Source: Roseibacterium elongatum DSM 19469 (GTDB lineage: Bacteria > Pseudomonadota > Alphaproteobacteria > Rhodobacterales > Rhodobacteraceae). Taken from it: a stretch of DNA of 64,000 bases. The first letter of the stretch is position 1. The number at the start of each line of letters is the position of its first letter. The notes beneath the pieces are model-generated. The model did no database searches, had not been told where the DNA came from, and was given only the letters and a program-made list of their open reading frames with translations. The DNA lies in NCBI RefSeq assembly GCF_000590925.1, contig NZ_CP004372.1, forward strand, positions 1,035,001-1,099,000, read 5' to 3'. Below are positions 46,800-61,776 of this stretch, one piece after another. Both the position numbers and the translations under genes were made by a program.

Positions 46800-48239
46800 T
46801 CAGCCGCCGTTCTTGTGCAAAAGGCCGTACTTACGCAGCTTGACGTAGAGCGACTGACGCGACAGGCCCAGCATTTCGGCCGCAGCGACACGGTTGTTGT
46901 CAGTCAACTCGACGGCCGTTTCGATGCACATCTTCTCCACCACATCGGTCGTTGCCGACACGATATCCTTGAGCGGGGCCGACCCGACAAGGTCCATCAC
47001 ATTGCGCATTGCATCATCCGACATCGGGGCCGGGCTGGGCTGGGTCGGGCCGCCCGGTTCGCGGACGACTTCCATCCGCGAGGTGTCGCGAATCACGAAG
47101 CCAAAGCCATTCATGCCGCCACCGGCCAGATGTGTCGCGGACACCTCGACCGAAAGCTGACTGCCGTAGGCGCCTTCGAAACGGGTGGAATAGAGCCGCA
47201 TCTTGCCATGCCGCGCCGCATTTTCGATCAACACCTTGAGATCGACACTGCCCCGCAAGAGGTAGTCGCCGAGGGACTTGCCCTTGACGTCGGCCAGTTG
47301 CCCTGCATCGCAGAGCCCGAGAAACGCCTCGTTCGCCGAACGGATGACCCCATGGTTGTCAGTGAAGACGACGGCATCCGGGCCGTCACGATACATCCCT
47401 GTCAGGGTTTGTGTCAGCTCGGCCGCAACGCTTTCCTGTGACCCGGCCACTTCCATGCGGCACAGCAGGGTCTTTTCACCGGCAGCACGGAACACGGTCG
47501 GGTAAATGGCGACCTCGACCTTTCCGCGGCGGGTCTTGGCCGTGGTCGAACCCGCGGCCTCGTCGCCGGCGGCATTCACCAGTTCCTCAAGGAATTCGCC
47601 CCGGCGTCGTCCGTCAAATTCCTGCGTGAAGGCCGACCCGGTCAGCGCATCCGCCTCAGCGCCAAGGATCTGCGCCGCAACCGTATTCAGATCGAGGACC
47701 CGGCCCGATGCCACATCGACAAGGACAAGTGCATCGCGAACGGCCTCCATCACGACGCGGTAGCGCGTTTCGTAATCGCGATGGCTTTCATAGTCTTTTT
47801 CGAGGGCGAGCTGCGCCTTGACCAGGCGATGCTGCAACTCGGCAATCGGGCGCAGGTCGCGGCCCAGCATCAGGATGATGTCGGGGTTGCCCGTTTTGTG
47901 GATGGTGTAGCGGATCGGGAATTCCCAATTCGCGTTGTCGAAGTGGTTCACCTCGATCGCATCGACCTTGGGCTTTTTCCCTTCGCGATACGCGGTCAGT
48001 TGCGCCTCGAGCTTGCCGAGGCTGTCTTCTGCGGTGAACTCGCGAATGTCGCGGTCTTTCCAATGATCAAGTTGGCCAAGCGACGGATTCAAGGGGTTGG
48101 TGACCACCGACTTCACGGTGCCTGCGGTATCGAGAACAATGGCAAGATCAGCAGCCGTGGTGACGATCTCGTTGAATTGCTCCGGCCCGATCGGCGGGGG
48201 CGACGGGTAATCCCAGAAATCTGTTCCACGCGTATTCAT
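46800..48239 (-). CDS. ppsR: Photosynthesis repressor PpsR (CrtJ)
   Basis: Redox- and light-responsive repressor of bch, crt and puc genes under oxygen. The 479 residues hold an N-terminal region and PAS domains (about 20-130, 150-270 and 285-395) and a Fis-type HTH at the C-terminus (TDNNRVAAAEMLGLSRQSLYVKL). C438 in the HTH (KMCIETAV) corresponds to the conserved DNA-binding-domain cysteine, and C260 (TLLCRMEV) to the second redox cysteine of Rhodobacter PpsR. Its targets are present here as seven TGT-N12-ACA sites. Lies 39 bp downstream of ppaA on the same strand. Confidence 0.97.
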   Translation of the reverse strand: MNTRGTDFWDYPSPPPIGPEQFNEIVTTAADLAIVLDTAGTVKSVVTNPLNPSLGQLDHWKDRDIREFTAEDSLGKLEAQLTAYREGKKPKVDAIEVNHFDNANWEFPIRYTIHKTGNPDIILMLGRDLRPIAELQHRLVKAQLALEKDYESHRDYETRYRVVMEAVRDALVLVDVASGRVLDLNTVAAQILGAEADALTGSAFTQEFDGRRRGEFLEELVNAAGDEAAGSTTAKTRRGKVEVAIYPTVFRAAGEKTLLCRMEVAGSQESVAAELTQTLTGMYRDGPDAVVFTDNHGVIRSANEAFLGLCDAGQLADVKGKSLGDYLLRGSVDLKVLIENAARHGKMRLYSTRFEGAYGSQLSVEVSATHLAGGGMNGFGFVIRDTSRMEVVREPGGPTQPSPAPMSDDAMRNVMDLVGSAPLKDIVSATTDVVEKMCIETAVELTDNNRVAAAEMLGLSRQSLYVKLRKYGLLHKNGG

Positions 48240-48278
48240 GAGAAACGTTGTCCCGATACCGAGGCAAGATGCTTAGTT

Positions 48279-49172
48279 TTATTCGTTTGCATCCACCTCA
48301 AGAAGGGCATTGCGCCCGTTACTTTCAAGTCCGCACAGCGCCAATGCCGACGCCATGTCAGACGCCACATGGTCCACGCCCGTCAATTTTCGCAAATCGG
48401 ATCTCGACTCCAGAATGGAGCCGCCAAGTACAATGGGGGTCGCGCGCACCGTGTTAATACGTATGCATTGGACCAAATCCCTTGCCGATGCAAGCGCCCT
48501 GCGCCCCGCGGCCGTGATACCGATCATTGCGTAACGCCTTTGCCGCACGGTGTTGGTGATGTCCCTGAGATGCTGGTCCACCGCAATGTCGACCGCGTAA
48601 TCCATCCGCCTGAGCTGGTCTGCGCAGACGAACGCGCCCAGACTGTGATGTTCGGATCGCGGGATGATCAAAAGCACGCGCTTTTCCGCCTCATCGCCGG
48701 TTCGGGGCGCGGGGTCTGCCTGGGGCTTGTCGGGGATCGATGCACCGATGCCAAGGTGTCCGGCGCGAGTCGGGGAGCCCAGCGCGCGCACCGTTTCCTG
48801 CAGGCGGGCGCTGCCGATCGAAACCTCGGCAAAGCTGATTTCGTCATCCGCCCAGCGTTGGCCGAGGCTCCGGGCGATGGCCGGAATGATGATGTCGACG
48901 ATGTCTTCGACGCTGACGCCGTTCTGGCGCAATCGCATGATCACCAGACGGCGCGGATCGTCGTGGACGTCGATGAATGCCTGGCACATCAGGTCCAGGC
49001 GGTGTTTCGGCAGGTTGGTGTTCGCGTAGGTCGTTTTTGTCATAAGGTGAATGGCGTGATGGGCAAAGCCGCGAAGGTCGCCGTCAATCATGCCGCGCCC
49101 AGCGACGACGTGCGGCGCAGCAAACGCCTCCCCGGCTGTTGTCCGGGTTATCCTTTGTCGATCATCGGGCAT
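48279..49172 (-). CDS. ppaA: Cobalamin-binding PpsR antirepressor PpaA (AerR)
   Basis: Vitamin B12-binding, light-sensitive regulator that modulates PpsR. The protein shows a SCHIC/B12-type domain with SEHHSLGAFVCADQLRRMDY (the histidine-containing cobalamin motif) and ITAAGRRALASARDLV. Start is uncertain: ATG 49172 (297 residues, MPDDRQRI) or GTG 49250 (323 residues). I prefer 49172 because GTG 49250 lies only 28 bp from a PpsR site. R. capsulatus AerR is known to have long and short forms. Upstream partner of ppsR. Confidence 0.93.
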   Translation of the reverse strand: MPDDRQRITRTTAGEAFAAPHVVAGRGMIDGDLRGFAHHAIHLMTKTTYANTNLPKHRLDLMCQAFIDVHDDPRRLVIMRLRQNGVSVEDIVDIIIPAIARSLGQRWADDEISFAEVSIGSARLQETVRALGSPTRAGHLGIGASIPDKPQADPAPRTGDEAEKRVLLIIPRSEHHSLGAFVCADQLRRMDYAVDIAVDQHLRDITNTVRQRRYAMIGITAAGRRALASARDLVQCIRINTVRATPIVLGGSILESRSDLRKLTGVDHVASDMASALALCGLESNGRNALLEVDANE

Positions 49173-49277
49173 GTCGGTTTCAATGTGTTGGCCTCTGACC
49201 CCCCGCTTGGTGCGGTGTCTCGCATGGGGGGCAGTCGGCGAGATATTCACCCAAAGTGTCTTTCATCGTCGGCTATC

Positions 49278-49295
49278 TGTCAAAGGAAATTGACA
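49278..49295. promoter_or_regulatory. PpsR (CrtJ) binding site before ppaA
   Basis: Exact TGT-N12-ACA (TGTCAAAGGAAATTGACA) in the divergent ppaA-bchF region. It suggests that PpsR also represses its own antirepressor (and through co-transcription perhaps itself). Confidence 0.85.
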
Positions 49296-49421
49296 CAGCC
49301 ACATTCCATGGGCGTCGAAACGCCCGATTTATTGCGCCAGATCAAGGTTAAAGCCAGAAAAACAAGTGTATTTTGGTTCATGATGCAGGCTTTTGCCGCA
49401 TCGAAAACCACGCAGGAAAAG

Positions 49422-49439
49422 TGTAAGTTTTGATTGACA
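49422..49439. promoter_or_regulatory. PpsR (CrtJ) binding site before bchF
   Basis: Exact TGT-N12-ACA (TGTAAGTTTTGATTGACA), 55 bp upstream of bchF. Its right half is the -35 hexamer of the proposed bchF promoter. Confidence 0.87.
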
Positions 49440-49463
49440 CTATCGGGTTTACACTCCTAACTT
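49434..49463 (+). promoter_or_regulatory. Sigma70-type promoter of the bchF superoperon
   Basis: TTGACA (49434-49439), 18-bp spacer, TAACTT (49458-49463), about 30 bp before the bchF ATG. Overlaps the PpsR site, as at bchC. Confidence 0.6.
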
Positions 49464-49493
49464 TCAAAGACGGACCAAAGGAATCGACGGAAC

Positions 49494-52777
<3,284 letters not shown>

Positions 52778-52806
<29 letters not shown>

Positions 52807-55800
52807 TAGTGACCATATCCCCGGCTACCGGGTCGTGATCGTCACGCTGGACGCCCATGCGGCAGGCCCTGCCGCGCGGGTTAGTGACCGATTGGGCAAG
52901 GAGTTCCCGGGTCTCAACGTCTCGGTTCACGCAAGTGCCGAGTGGGCGGAAAACCCCGAAGCGCTGGAAGAGGCAAAGATCGCCATCAAGCATGGCGACA
53001 TCATCGTCGCCAACCTGCTGTTCATCGAGGAACATATCCGGGCAATCCTGCCCGATCTGCAGGCGCGCCGCGATCACTGCGATGCGATGATCGGCATCAT
53101 CTCGGCCAAGGAAGTGGTTCAATTGACCCGCATGGGCGATCTGGACATGACCAAACCGGCCAGCGGGCCGATGAAGCTGTTGAAAAAGCTGCGCGGCTCG
53201 AAAGAGGGCAGCAACGGCGCCCCCAGCGGATCCGGCGAAAAGCAGATGAAGATGCTGCGTCGCCTGCCGAAGATCCTGAAATTCATTCCGGGCAAGGCAC
53301 AAGACGTGCGCGCCTGGTTCCTGACGATGCAATACTGGCTGGGCGGGTCTGACGACAATGTCGAACAGATGGTCCGGTTCCTGGTCGGCCGTTATGCCAC
53401 CGATCGCGACTTTGCCGGGGCAGACGCCGCCGCGCCAATCGACTACCCCGAGGTGGGCCTTTACCACCCCGATCTTCCGGATCATCACATCACCACGGAT
53501 TTGGCGGATCTTCCGCAACCCGAAAACCCGGTCGGCACCGTCGGCCTGTTGATGATGCGCTCCTACATCCTGGCCAGTGACACCGCACATTATGATGCCG
53601 TGATCCGCCGGATGCAGAAATCGGGGCTGGCCGTGATCCCCGCCTTTGCCGGTGGCCTCGACGGGCGGCCTGCGATCTCCGCCTATTTCGACAAGGGTCG
53701 CATCGACGCCTTGGTGTCCCTGACAGGGTTCAGCCTGATCGGTGGCCCAGCCTATAACGACAGTGCAGCCGCGGTCGAGGTGCTGAAAGACCTGGATGTG
53801 CCCTACATCGCGGCGCACCCGATCGAGTTTCAGACGCTCGGCCAGTGGTCGTCGTCCAATGGCGGGCTCGGCCCGGTCGAGACCACCATGCTGGTCGCCT
53901 TGCCGGAAATCGACGGCGCCACCAACCCCACGGTGTTCGGCGGGCGTCATGGCGTCGATGGCTGCCAGGGCTGCTCGCTGGCCTGCGCATGCCGATCCGA
54001 TACGCGGGCGATGGCCCCCTGCACCGAACGGGTCACATCTCTGGTGGAAAAGACCCGCCGCCTTGCCATGTTGCGGCGCAAGCAGAACGCGGAAAAGAAG
54101 GTGGGGATCGTCCTGTTCGGCTTTCCGCCCAATGCCGGGGCCATCGGCACCGCCGCCTATCTCAGCGTCTTTGAAAGCCTGCACAACACGCTCAAGCAGA
54201 TGAAAGCCGACGGTTACGACGTGGAGGTTCCCGCCACCGTCGATGACCTGCGCCGCGCCGTGCTGGAGGGTAACGCCAAACAATACGGGCAAGAGGCCAA
54301 CGTCGCCGCCCATGTCGATGCCGACACCATCGTGCGCACGACCCCGCCGCTGAAAGCCATCGAAAGCGTCTGGGGCCCCGCACCGGGCAAGATCCAGTCG
54401 GATGGCCGCGGTGTCTTCGTGCTGGGGGCGCAGCTGGGCAAGGTTTTCGTGGGGGTGCAGCCGACCTTCGGGTACGAGGGCGACCCGATGCGCCTGTTGT
54501 TCGAACATGGTTTCGCGCCGACCCATGCCTTCACCACCTTCTACCTGTGGCTCAGGAACACCTTCGGCGCAGATGTCCTGCTGCATTTCGGCATGCATGG
54601 CGCGCTGGAGTTCATGCCCGGCAAGCAGGCCGGTCTTGGCGCGCGCGACTGGCCCGACCGCCTGATCGGCGAGATGCCGAATGTCTATCTCTATGCCTCG
54701 AACAACCCGTCCGAGGCGACCTTGGCCAAGCGTCGCTCGAATGCGGTGACCATCACACACCTGACCCCGCCGCTGGCGGCGTCCGGTCTCTACAAGGGGC
54801 TTTCGGAACTGAAGGACAGCCTGACGCGCTGGCGTGCGCTGTCGCCCGACGCGCCCGAGCGCCAGGATTTGGCCGAGTTGATCGAGGCGCAGGCCGAGGC
54901 CGTCGACCTGACCGAACGCGACCCCGACAAGCTGTGGCTGACGCTACTGGAAACCGAGGATGCGCTGATCCCCGATGGTCTGCATGTCGTGGGACGCCCC
55001 ATCGCCGAGGCCGAGTTGCAGGAACACCTGCGGGTGATGGCCGAGACAGACCCTGAAACGCGCAACAGGGTCGAAAACCTGCTGAGGCAGGAGACCGAAT
55101 TGGGCGCGCTGATGCGCGCGCTCTCCGGCCGTTATATCGAGCCTGTTCCCGGCGGCGATCTGATCCGCTCGCCCGAGGTTCTGCCGACGGGCCGCAATAT
55201 CCATGCGTTCGACCCGTTCCGCATGCCAACGGCCTTTGCGCTGCAGGACGGTGCGAAACAGGCCCAGAAACTGATCGAGGCGGCCGGTGAAATGCCCCGG
55301 TCTGTCGCGCTGGTTCTATGGGGCTCGGACAATATCAAATCCGATGGCGGCCCGATCAGCCAGGCGCTGGCCCTGATGGGCGCGACGCCGCGTTTCGATG
55401 GTTACGGTCGTCTCTGCGGGGCCGATCTGATCCCGTTGGAGGAGCTCGGCCGCCCGCGCATCGACGTGGTGATGACGCTGTCGGGCATCTTCCGCGACCT
55501 GCTGCCGCTCCAGACCCGGATGCTGGCGGAAGCCGCCTACAAGGCGGCCACCGCCGAGGAACCGGCCGAAATGAACTTCGTCCGGGCGCATGCGCTGGAT
55601 TACATGCAGAAAATGGGCGTCGAGATGGAAGAGGCCGCGCTGCGTGTCTTTTCCAATGCCGAAGGGGCCTATGGATCGAACGTCAATGCCCTGATCGACA
55701 GCGGCGCCTGGGGCGAGGAAGACGAACTTGCCGATGCCTACGAGGCGCGCAAGAGTTTCGCCTATGGCATGGATGGCAAGGCGCGCAAGAATGCGGGTCT

Positions 55801-56374
55801 TTTGCAGAACGCCCTGAAAGACGTGGATCTGGCGTATCAGAACCTCGAGTCGGTCGAGTTGGGTGTCACCACGGTGGACCACTATTTCGACACGCTCGGC
55901 GGCATTTCGCGCGCAGTGAAACGCGCCAAGGGCAAGGATGCCCCGGTGTTCATCGGCGACCAGACCCGTGGCGAGGGCAAGGTGCGCACCCTGCAGGAGC
56001 AGGTGGCGCTGGAAACCCGTTCGCGCAGCCTGAACCCCAAATGGTTCGAGGGCCTGCTCAAGCACGGTCACGAGGGCGTGCGCCAGATCGAGGCGCAGGT
56101 CACCAACACGCTGGGATGGTCTGCCACGACGGGGCAGGTCGACCCTTGGGTCTACCAGCGCCTGAGCGAGACATTCGTTCTCGACGAAGACATGCGTCGG
56201 CGGTTGGCGGAGTTGAATCCGCAAGCCTCGGTGCGCATGGCCAACCGCCTGCTCGAGGCGTTCGAGCGCAACTACTGGCAACCCGACGAGGCTACGCTCG
56301 CCGCCCTTCAGGCCGGCGCGGACGAGCTCGAGGATACCCTCGAAGGCCTCACCCCCGGAATGGCCGCGGAATGA
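52778..56374 (+). CDS. bchH: Magnesium chelatase subunit H
   Basis: Porphyrin-binding catalytic subunit of Mg-chelatase, inserting Mg into protoporphyrin IX; needs BchI and BchD, which are not in this window. About 1198 residues with the CobN/Mg-chelatase fold: [15 protein letters not shown] at the start, [14 protein letters not shown] and [17 protein letters not shown] later. I use ATG 52778 inside the bchB tail because the conserved sequence follows within 16 residues. The bchL start codon follows 16 bp after its stop. Confidence 0.97.
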
Positions 56375-57357
<983 letters not shown>

Positions 57358-57358
<1 letters not shown>

Positions 57359-58050
57359 TGGTGGCGACGCCGACATATGGCGCCACGCGCGACCGGGTCG
57401 AACACTATTTCGACCGTACCGCGACCCAGACATGGGAGCGATTGACCTCTGACGCGCCGGTTTCCGGCATCCGTCAGACGGTGCGCGAAGGACGCGACCG
57501 GATGCGCGCGATCATGCTGTCGCGCCTGCCCGAGGATCTGACCGGCAAGCGCGTTCTGGATGCCGGGTGCGGGACCGGTGCGATGACCGAGGAACTGGCC
57601 CGTCGCGGGGCCGAGGTCGTCGCCATCGACATTTCGCCGGCCCTGGTCGACATCGCGGCCAAACGTTTGCCGCCCGAACTGGCCGATCAGGTGACGTTCA
57701 CATCGGGCGACATGCTGTCGGCCGATCTGGGGTCGTTCGACCATGTGATGGCGATGGACTCGATGATCTACTACACCGCCGACGATCTGGGGCAGGCGTT
57801 GGCCAACCTGTGTCCGCGAGTTCGCTCCTCGATTGTGTTCACGGTCGCACCGCGCACGCCGTTCCTGATGGCGTTCTGGGGGGTTGGCAAACTTTTCCCG
57901 CGGTCCGACCGCTCGCCGACGATGATCCCCCATGCTCCGGCCAAGCTGGCACGCATGGCATCGCGGCACGGGGCCAGCGGCACCATGACCGAGGTCGAAC
58001 GCGTCAGCCGCGGCTTCTATATCTCCACCTGCTTGGAGTATGCACGATGA
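57358..58050 (+). CDS. bchM: Magnesium protoporphyrin IX methyltransferase BchM
   Basis: SAM-dependent methylation of the ring-C propionate of Mg-protoporphyrin, the step before AcsF. The 230 residues contain the methyltransferase motif VLDAGCGTGAMTEELARRG and the BchM/ChlM segments HYFDRTATQTWERL and FPRSDRSPTMIPH. ATG 57358 overlaps the bchL stop by one base; the end overlaps lhaA by 4 bp. Confidence 0.96.
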
Positions 58051-59477
58051 GCGCGCTGAAACGCCTGTCCATCAAGTATCTCCCCTTCGCCGATGCCGCC
58101 TCGGACGCGTTGCCGCTCAGCCAGCTGTTGCGGCTGTCGCTGTTCCAGGTGTCGGTCGGCATGGCTGGCGTGATGCTCTTGGGCACGCTGAACCGTGTCA
58201 TGATCGTCGAGTTGCAGGTGCCCGCCTTTCTCGTGGCGGTCATGGTGGCCTTGCCGGTCCTGATCGCGCCGTTCCGCGCGCTGCTTGGGTTCAAGTCGGA
58301 CACGTATAAATCCGCCATCGGGTGGAAGCGCATTCCCTACCTGTGGTTCGGCACGCTGTGGCAGTTCGGTGGTTTGGCGATCATGCCCGCGGCGCTGTTG
58401 GTTCTGTCTGGCGAAACGGCCAATGTCGCCTATGACGTGCCCTTCGCCGGCGAGATACTGGCCGGGATCGCCTTTGTCATGACTGGTCTGGGCATGCACA
58501 TGACCCAGACCGCGGGTCTGGCGCTGGCCGCCGATCGCGCCACGGACGAGACGCGCCCGCGCGTCGTTGCGTTGCTCTATGTCATGCTGTTGGCGGGCAT
58601 GGCGGTGTCGTCCATCGTCATCGGTTTCCTTCTGCGCGATTTCAACGGATTGGAACTGATCCAAGTGGTGCAGGGTACGGCCGTTGCCACCCTGGTTCTG
58701 AACGTGATCGCCCTGTGGAAACAAGAGCGCGTGCGTCCGATGTCAAAGGCCGAGCGCGAGGCCGACAGCCCCACGTTCCGCGACGCATGGGCCGATTACG
58801 CCTCGGGCGGGTCTGCTGGCCGTCTGCTGGCTGTCGTCTTTCTCGGCACGATGGCCTTCAACATGCAGGATGTTCTGCTCGAGCCCTATGGCGGCGAGAT
58901 CCTGGGCCTCTCGGTGTCGTCGACGACCTTGCTGACGGCGACCTGGGCCGTGGGTGCCTTGATCGGCTTTGCCCTGGCCGCGAAATGGCTGGCAGACGGC
59001 ATCAATCCCTACCGCATGGCCGGGCGCGGTGTCCTCGCCGGGGTCGCGGCGTTCTGTGCGGTCATCTTCTCCAACCCGATGGACTCGGCCACGCTGTTCT
59101 TTGTGGGGGCCAGCCTGATCGGTTTTGGCGGCGGCCTCTTCTCGGTCGCGACGCTGACGGCTGCGATGACCATGCCGACCAACGGCATGGCGGGCCGCGG
59201 CCTTGCCCTGGGTGCCTGGGGCGCCGCGCAGGCAACGGCGGCCGGCCTCTCGACCGCCATTGGCGGCGGTGTCCGCGATACCATCAACCAGGTCGCGATC
59301 AGCGGCGGTCTGGGCGAGGCCCTGAACAACCCGGCGACCGGCTATTCGGTCGTCTATCACTTCGAGATTCTACTCTTGTTCGCAACGCTCGTGGCGCTTG
59401 GTCCGCTTGTCCGAACCGTCACGAACTCCACCCGCGGGGAGGCCGGCAAGATCGGGCTCGCCGACCTGCCCACTTGA
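58047..59477 (+). CDS. lhaA: Light-harvesting complex assembly protein LhaA (PucC family)
   Basis: 476-residue membrane protein with about twelve helices, needed for high-level LH1 assembly in Rhodobacter, possibly by delivering pigments. It starts [20 protein letters not shown] and has [22 protein letters not shown] and [17 protein letters not shown]. Position before puhA and the start pattern identify LhaA rather than PucC. ATG 58047 overlaps bchM; the long open frame upstream is a shadow of bchM. Confidence 0.95.
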   Translation: MSALKRLSIKYLPFADAASDALPLSQLLRLSLFQVSVGMAGVMLLGTLNRVMIVELQVPAFLVAVMVALPVLIAPFRALLGFKSDTYKSAIGWKRIPYLWFGTLWQFGGLAIMPAALLVLSGETANVAYDVPFAGEILAGIAFVMTGLGMHMTQTAGLALAADRATDETRPRVVALLYVMLLAGMAVSSIVIGFLLRDFNGLELIQVVQGTAVATLVLNVIALWKQERVRPMSKAEREADSPTFRDAWADYASGGSAGRLLAVVFLGTMAFNMQDVLLEPYGGEILGLSVSSTTLLTATWAVGALIGFALAAKWLADGINPYRMAGRGVLAGVAAFCAVIFSNPMDSATLFFVGASLIGFGGGLFSVATLTAAMTMPTNGMAGRGLALGAWGAAQATAAGLSTAIGGGVRDTINQVAISGGLGEALNNPATGYSVVYHFEILLLFATLVALGPLVRTVTNSTRGEAGKIGLADLPT

Positions 59478-59502
59478 ACCGCCGAAAGGAAAGGAAAGTC
59501 CA

Positions 59503-60282
59503 ATGGAAGCTGTATTCTTCGGCAACTTCGATCTGGCGAGCCTGTCGATCTGGCTCTTCTGGATCTTCTTCGCCCTGCTGATCTACTATCTGCAGACCGA
59601 AAACATGCGCGAGGGTTACCCCCTCGAGAACGAGGACGGCACCGCCGCCCCCAACCAGGGCCCGTTCCCCGTTCCCAATGCCAAGACCTTCATTCTGCCG
59701 CATGGCCGCGGCGAGGTCGTGATGCCCTCGCCCGAGAACGAAGCCGCACACCGCCGTCAGGATCTGGCGATGGAACGCACGGCTGCCGTCAACGGCTTTC
59801 CCTATGAACCCACCGGCGACCCGATGGCCGATGGTGTGGGGCCGGCCGCATGGGCACCACGCGCCGACGTTCCCGAACTGGACGGTCACGGCCATCCCAA
59901 GATTGTCCCGATGGGTCAGACCGAGGCCTACCGCGTGTCGGCCGGGTTCGATCCGCGCGGCCTGCCCCTGGTGGCCGGTGACGGTGAAACGGTTGGCACC
60001 GTGACCGACATGTGGGTGGACGCCCCGGAAAGCCTGGTGCGCTACCTCGAGGTCGAACTGGACGAGGCCCATGGCGGCGGCAGCCGTCTGATCCCGATCC
60101 ACTTCTGCCGGATCTGGCCCAGCAAGGTGAAGGTCTATGCCGTCTACGGCAAGCATTTCGCCGGCGTTCCGACGATCAAGTCGCCCAATCAGGTGACCAA
60201 GCTCGAGGAAGAAAAGATCTCGACCTACTACGGCGGCGGCACGCTCTATGCCTCACAAGACCGGGTGGACCCGCTGCTCTGA
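59503..60282 (+). CDS. puhA: Photosynthetic reaction centre H subunit
   Basis: Single-helix subunit that caps the L-M core on the cytoplasmic side and shapes proton uptake to QB. The 259 residues have one membrane helix ([21 protein letters not shown], about 11-31), then NMREGYPLE and a PRC-barrel domain (about 140-255, with [22 protein letters not shown]). GGAAAGGAAAG precedes ATG 59503, 25 bp after lhaA. Confidence 0.97.
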   Translation: MEAVFFGNFDLASLSIWLFWIFFALLIYYLQTENMREGYPLENEDGTAAPNQGPFPVPNAKTFILPHGRGEVVMPSPENEAAHRRQDLAMERTAAVNGFPYEPTGDPMADGVGPAAWAPRADVPELDGHGHPKIVPMGQTEAYRVSAGFDPRGLPLVAGDGETVGTVTDMWVDAPESLVRYLEVELDEAHGGGSRLIPIHFCRIWPSKVKVYAVYGKHFAGVPTIKSPNQVTKLEEEKISTYYGGGTLYASQDRVDPLL

Positions 60283-60322
60283 CGCAACGGACGCCTGACA
60301 TCGACCGGAAGGAGAAAACCCC

Positions 60323-60979
60323 ATGTCCCACGACGACTTTCAGACCGAGCCCGTCCGTGGTCTTCCCGAAAACCTGCCAGAGGGGGAACACATCCTCTGG
60401 CAAGGCCAGCCCGACTGGTGGGCCCTGACCAAAGAGTCCCTCAGCTTCTGGTGGGTCGCGGGGTATTTCTTCTTCCTGTTCGCCTGGCGCACCATCAGCG
60501 GGGCCGCCACCGAAAGCTGGATCGACAGCGCAACGGCGGCCTCGTTCTTTCTGGTCCTGGGCGGGTTCGTGTGCCTGCTCCTGATCATCATGGGCCTGAT
60601 CCAGGCCAAGACGACCATGTACACCGTCACGAACAAGCGCGTGGCGATGCGCATCGGCGCCGCCCTTACGGTGACGCTGAACCTGCCGTTCCGGCAGGTG
60701 GCCAACGCCAGCCTCGGCTTGCGGCGCAACGGCACCGGCACGATCGCGCTGGAACTGAAAGAAGACAGCGGGTTCCGCCCCTCCTACCTCAATACCTGGC
60801 CCCATGTCCGCCCGTGGAAGATGAAGGATACGCAGCCCGCGCTGCGCTGCATCCCCGAGGCGCAGAAGGTCGCCCAGATTCTGTCCGAAGCGGCGGAAAC
60901 GGCCGTGTCGCATCCGGTGGTCGAGATCGCCACCGACACCCAGCACGGCGGGGGCCAAAACCCCGTCGCGGCCGAATAA
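60323..60979 (+). CDS. puhB: Photosynthetic complex assembly protein PuhB
   Basis: 218-residue membrane protein needed for reaction-centre assembly in Rhodobacter. The sequence shows a short soluble N-terminus ending LPEGEHILWQGQPDWW, two to three membrane helices (about 40-60 and 72-97) and a PH-like domain typical of YdbS-type proteins (YTVTNKRVAMRIGAALTVTLNLPFRQV). GGAAGGAG precedes ATG 60323. Thirteen bases before puhC. Confidence 0.94.
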   Translation: MSHDDFQTEPVRGLPENLPEGEHILWQGQPDWWALTKESLSFWWVAGYFFFLFAWRTISGAATESWIDSATAASFFLVLGGFVCLLLIIMGLIQAKTTMYTVTNKRVAMRIGAALTVTLNLPFRQVANASLGLRRNGTGTIALELKEDSGFRPSYLNTWPHVRPWKMKDTQPALRCIPEAQKVAQILSEAAETAVSHPVVEIATDTQHGGGQNPVAAE

Positions 60980-60992
60980 GGGGGGCTGATCC

Positions 60993-61476
60993 ATGGCAAC
61001 GACCCAAGCCCGTGAAGAAGGCAAACTCGTCAAGCGTGACAAGGAAATGGTTCCCACCATCCTGGTCCGCGCAATGTTCATCCTGTGCCTGTGCGTTTTG
61101 CTGATCGTCACCTATGCACGGCTGACCGATCGCCCGCTCGAGGCCACACCACCCCCCGTCAGCGAAGTTCCCGCCGTGCAGGAACGCACGATCCGCATTT
61201 TCGGCCAGATGGACGGATCTGCGCGGGTCATGGACGTGGACGGCCATCTCATCGCCAGCTTCAGCCCCGAGGAGGGGGGCGTTTGTCGCTGGTATCTATC
61301 GCGTGCTGGAACGCGAACGCGGGGCCGTCGGCCTCACTGCATCCGAGCCGATCCGGCTGGTGCGCTTTTCAGACGGGCGCATTGGGCTTCGTGATGATTA
61401 CACCGATTTCCGGGCCGAGCTTGTCGGTTTCGGGGCGGATAACGAGGCGGTCTTTGCCCGCCTGCTGGAGGAATGA
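60993..61476 (+). pseudogene. puhC: Photosynthetic complex assembly protein PuhC, frame-shifted
   Basis: PuhC, a membrane-anchored periplasmic factor that helps form the LH1-reaction centre core. Codons from ATG 60993 give a membrane helix (ILVRAMFILCLCVLLIVTYA, about 23-42) and the first half of the domain up to SFSPEEGG; then the frame changes to unrelated sequence ending at 61394. The expected C-terminal half (AFVAGIYRVLERERGAVG to ARLLEE) continues in the next frame to the stop at 61474-61476. One extra G in the G6 run 61274-61279 explains this: with five Gs a single 160-residue PuhC results. Sequencing error or real mutation cannot be told from this sequence alone. Confidence 0.88.
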
Positions 61477-61479
61477 CCG

Positions 61480-61776
61480 ATGGGACTTTTGACCCGAGAC
61501 TATGAGACCGTGCCGTGCGTGGTCGAAGTCAGCCACTGCTTCGACTCGCTCCATGCCCATGTGAAGTTTCTGAACGGCGCCACGATCAACCCCGGCGACG
61601 AGGTCCAGGTCAAGGGCCCGCCCGTGATGGCGCCCTATGGCGAGGTCGTGCGCGAAGAACGGATGGCACGTATCACCCGCGCTTCCAAGCTTGAACAGCT
61701 GTGGACACGTGCCACCGGCGATTTCGAGTTCATGGAACTGTGCGAATTCAGCTTCTCCGAGGAGGTGACGGTATGA
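61480..61776 (+). CDS. Conserved small protein of the puh-acsF region, function unknown
   Basis: 98 residues, soluble, acidic, no membrane helix: MGLLTRDYETVPCVVEVSHCFD, NGATINPGDEVQVKGPP and ARITRASKLEQLWTRATGDFEFMELCEFSFSEE. I know a short unnamed gene at this position in other purple-bacterial clusters, but not a function. The stop overlaps the acsF start (ATGA), so it is co-translated with the cyclase; an accessory role to AcsF is plausible but untested. Three cysteines are present. Confidence 0.85.
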   Translation: MGLLTRDYETVPCVVEVSHCFDSLHAHVKFLNGATINPGDEVQVKGPPVMAPYGEVVREERMARITRASKLEQLWTRATGDFEFMELCEFSFSEEVTV

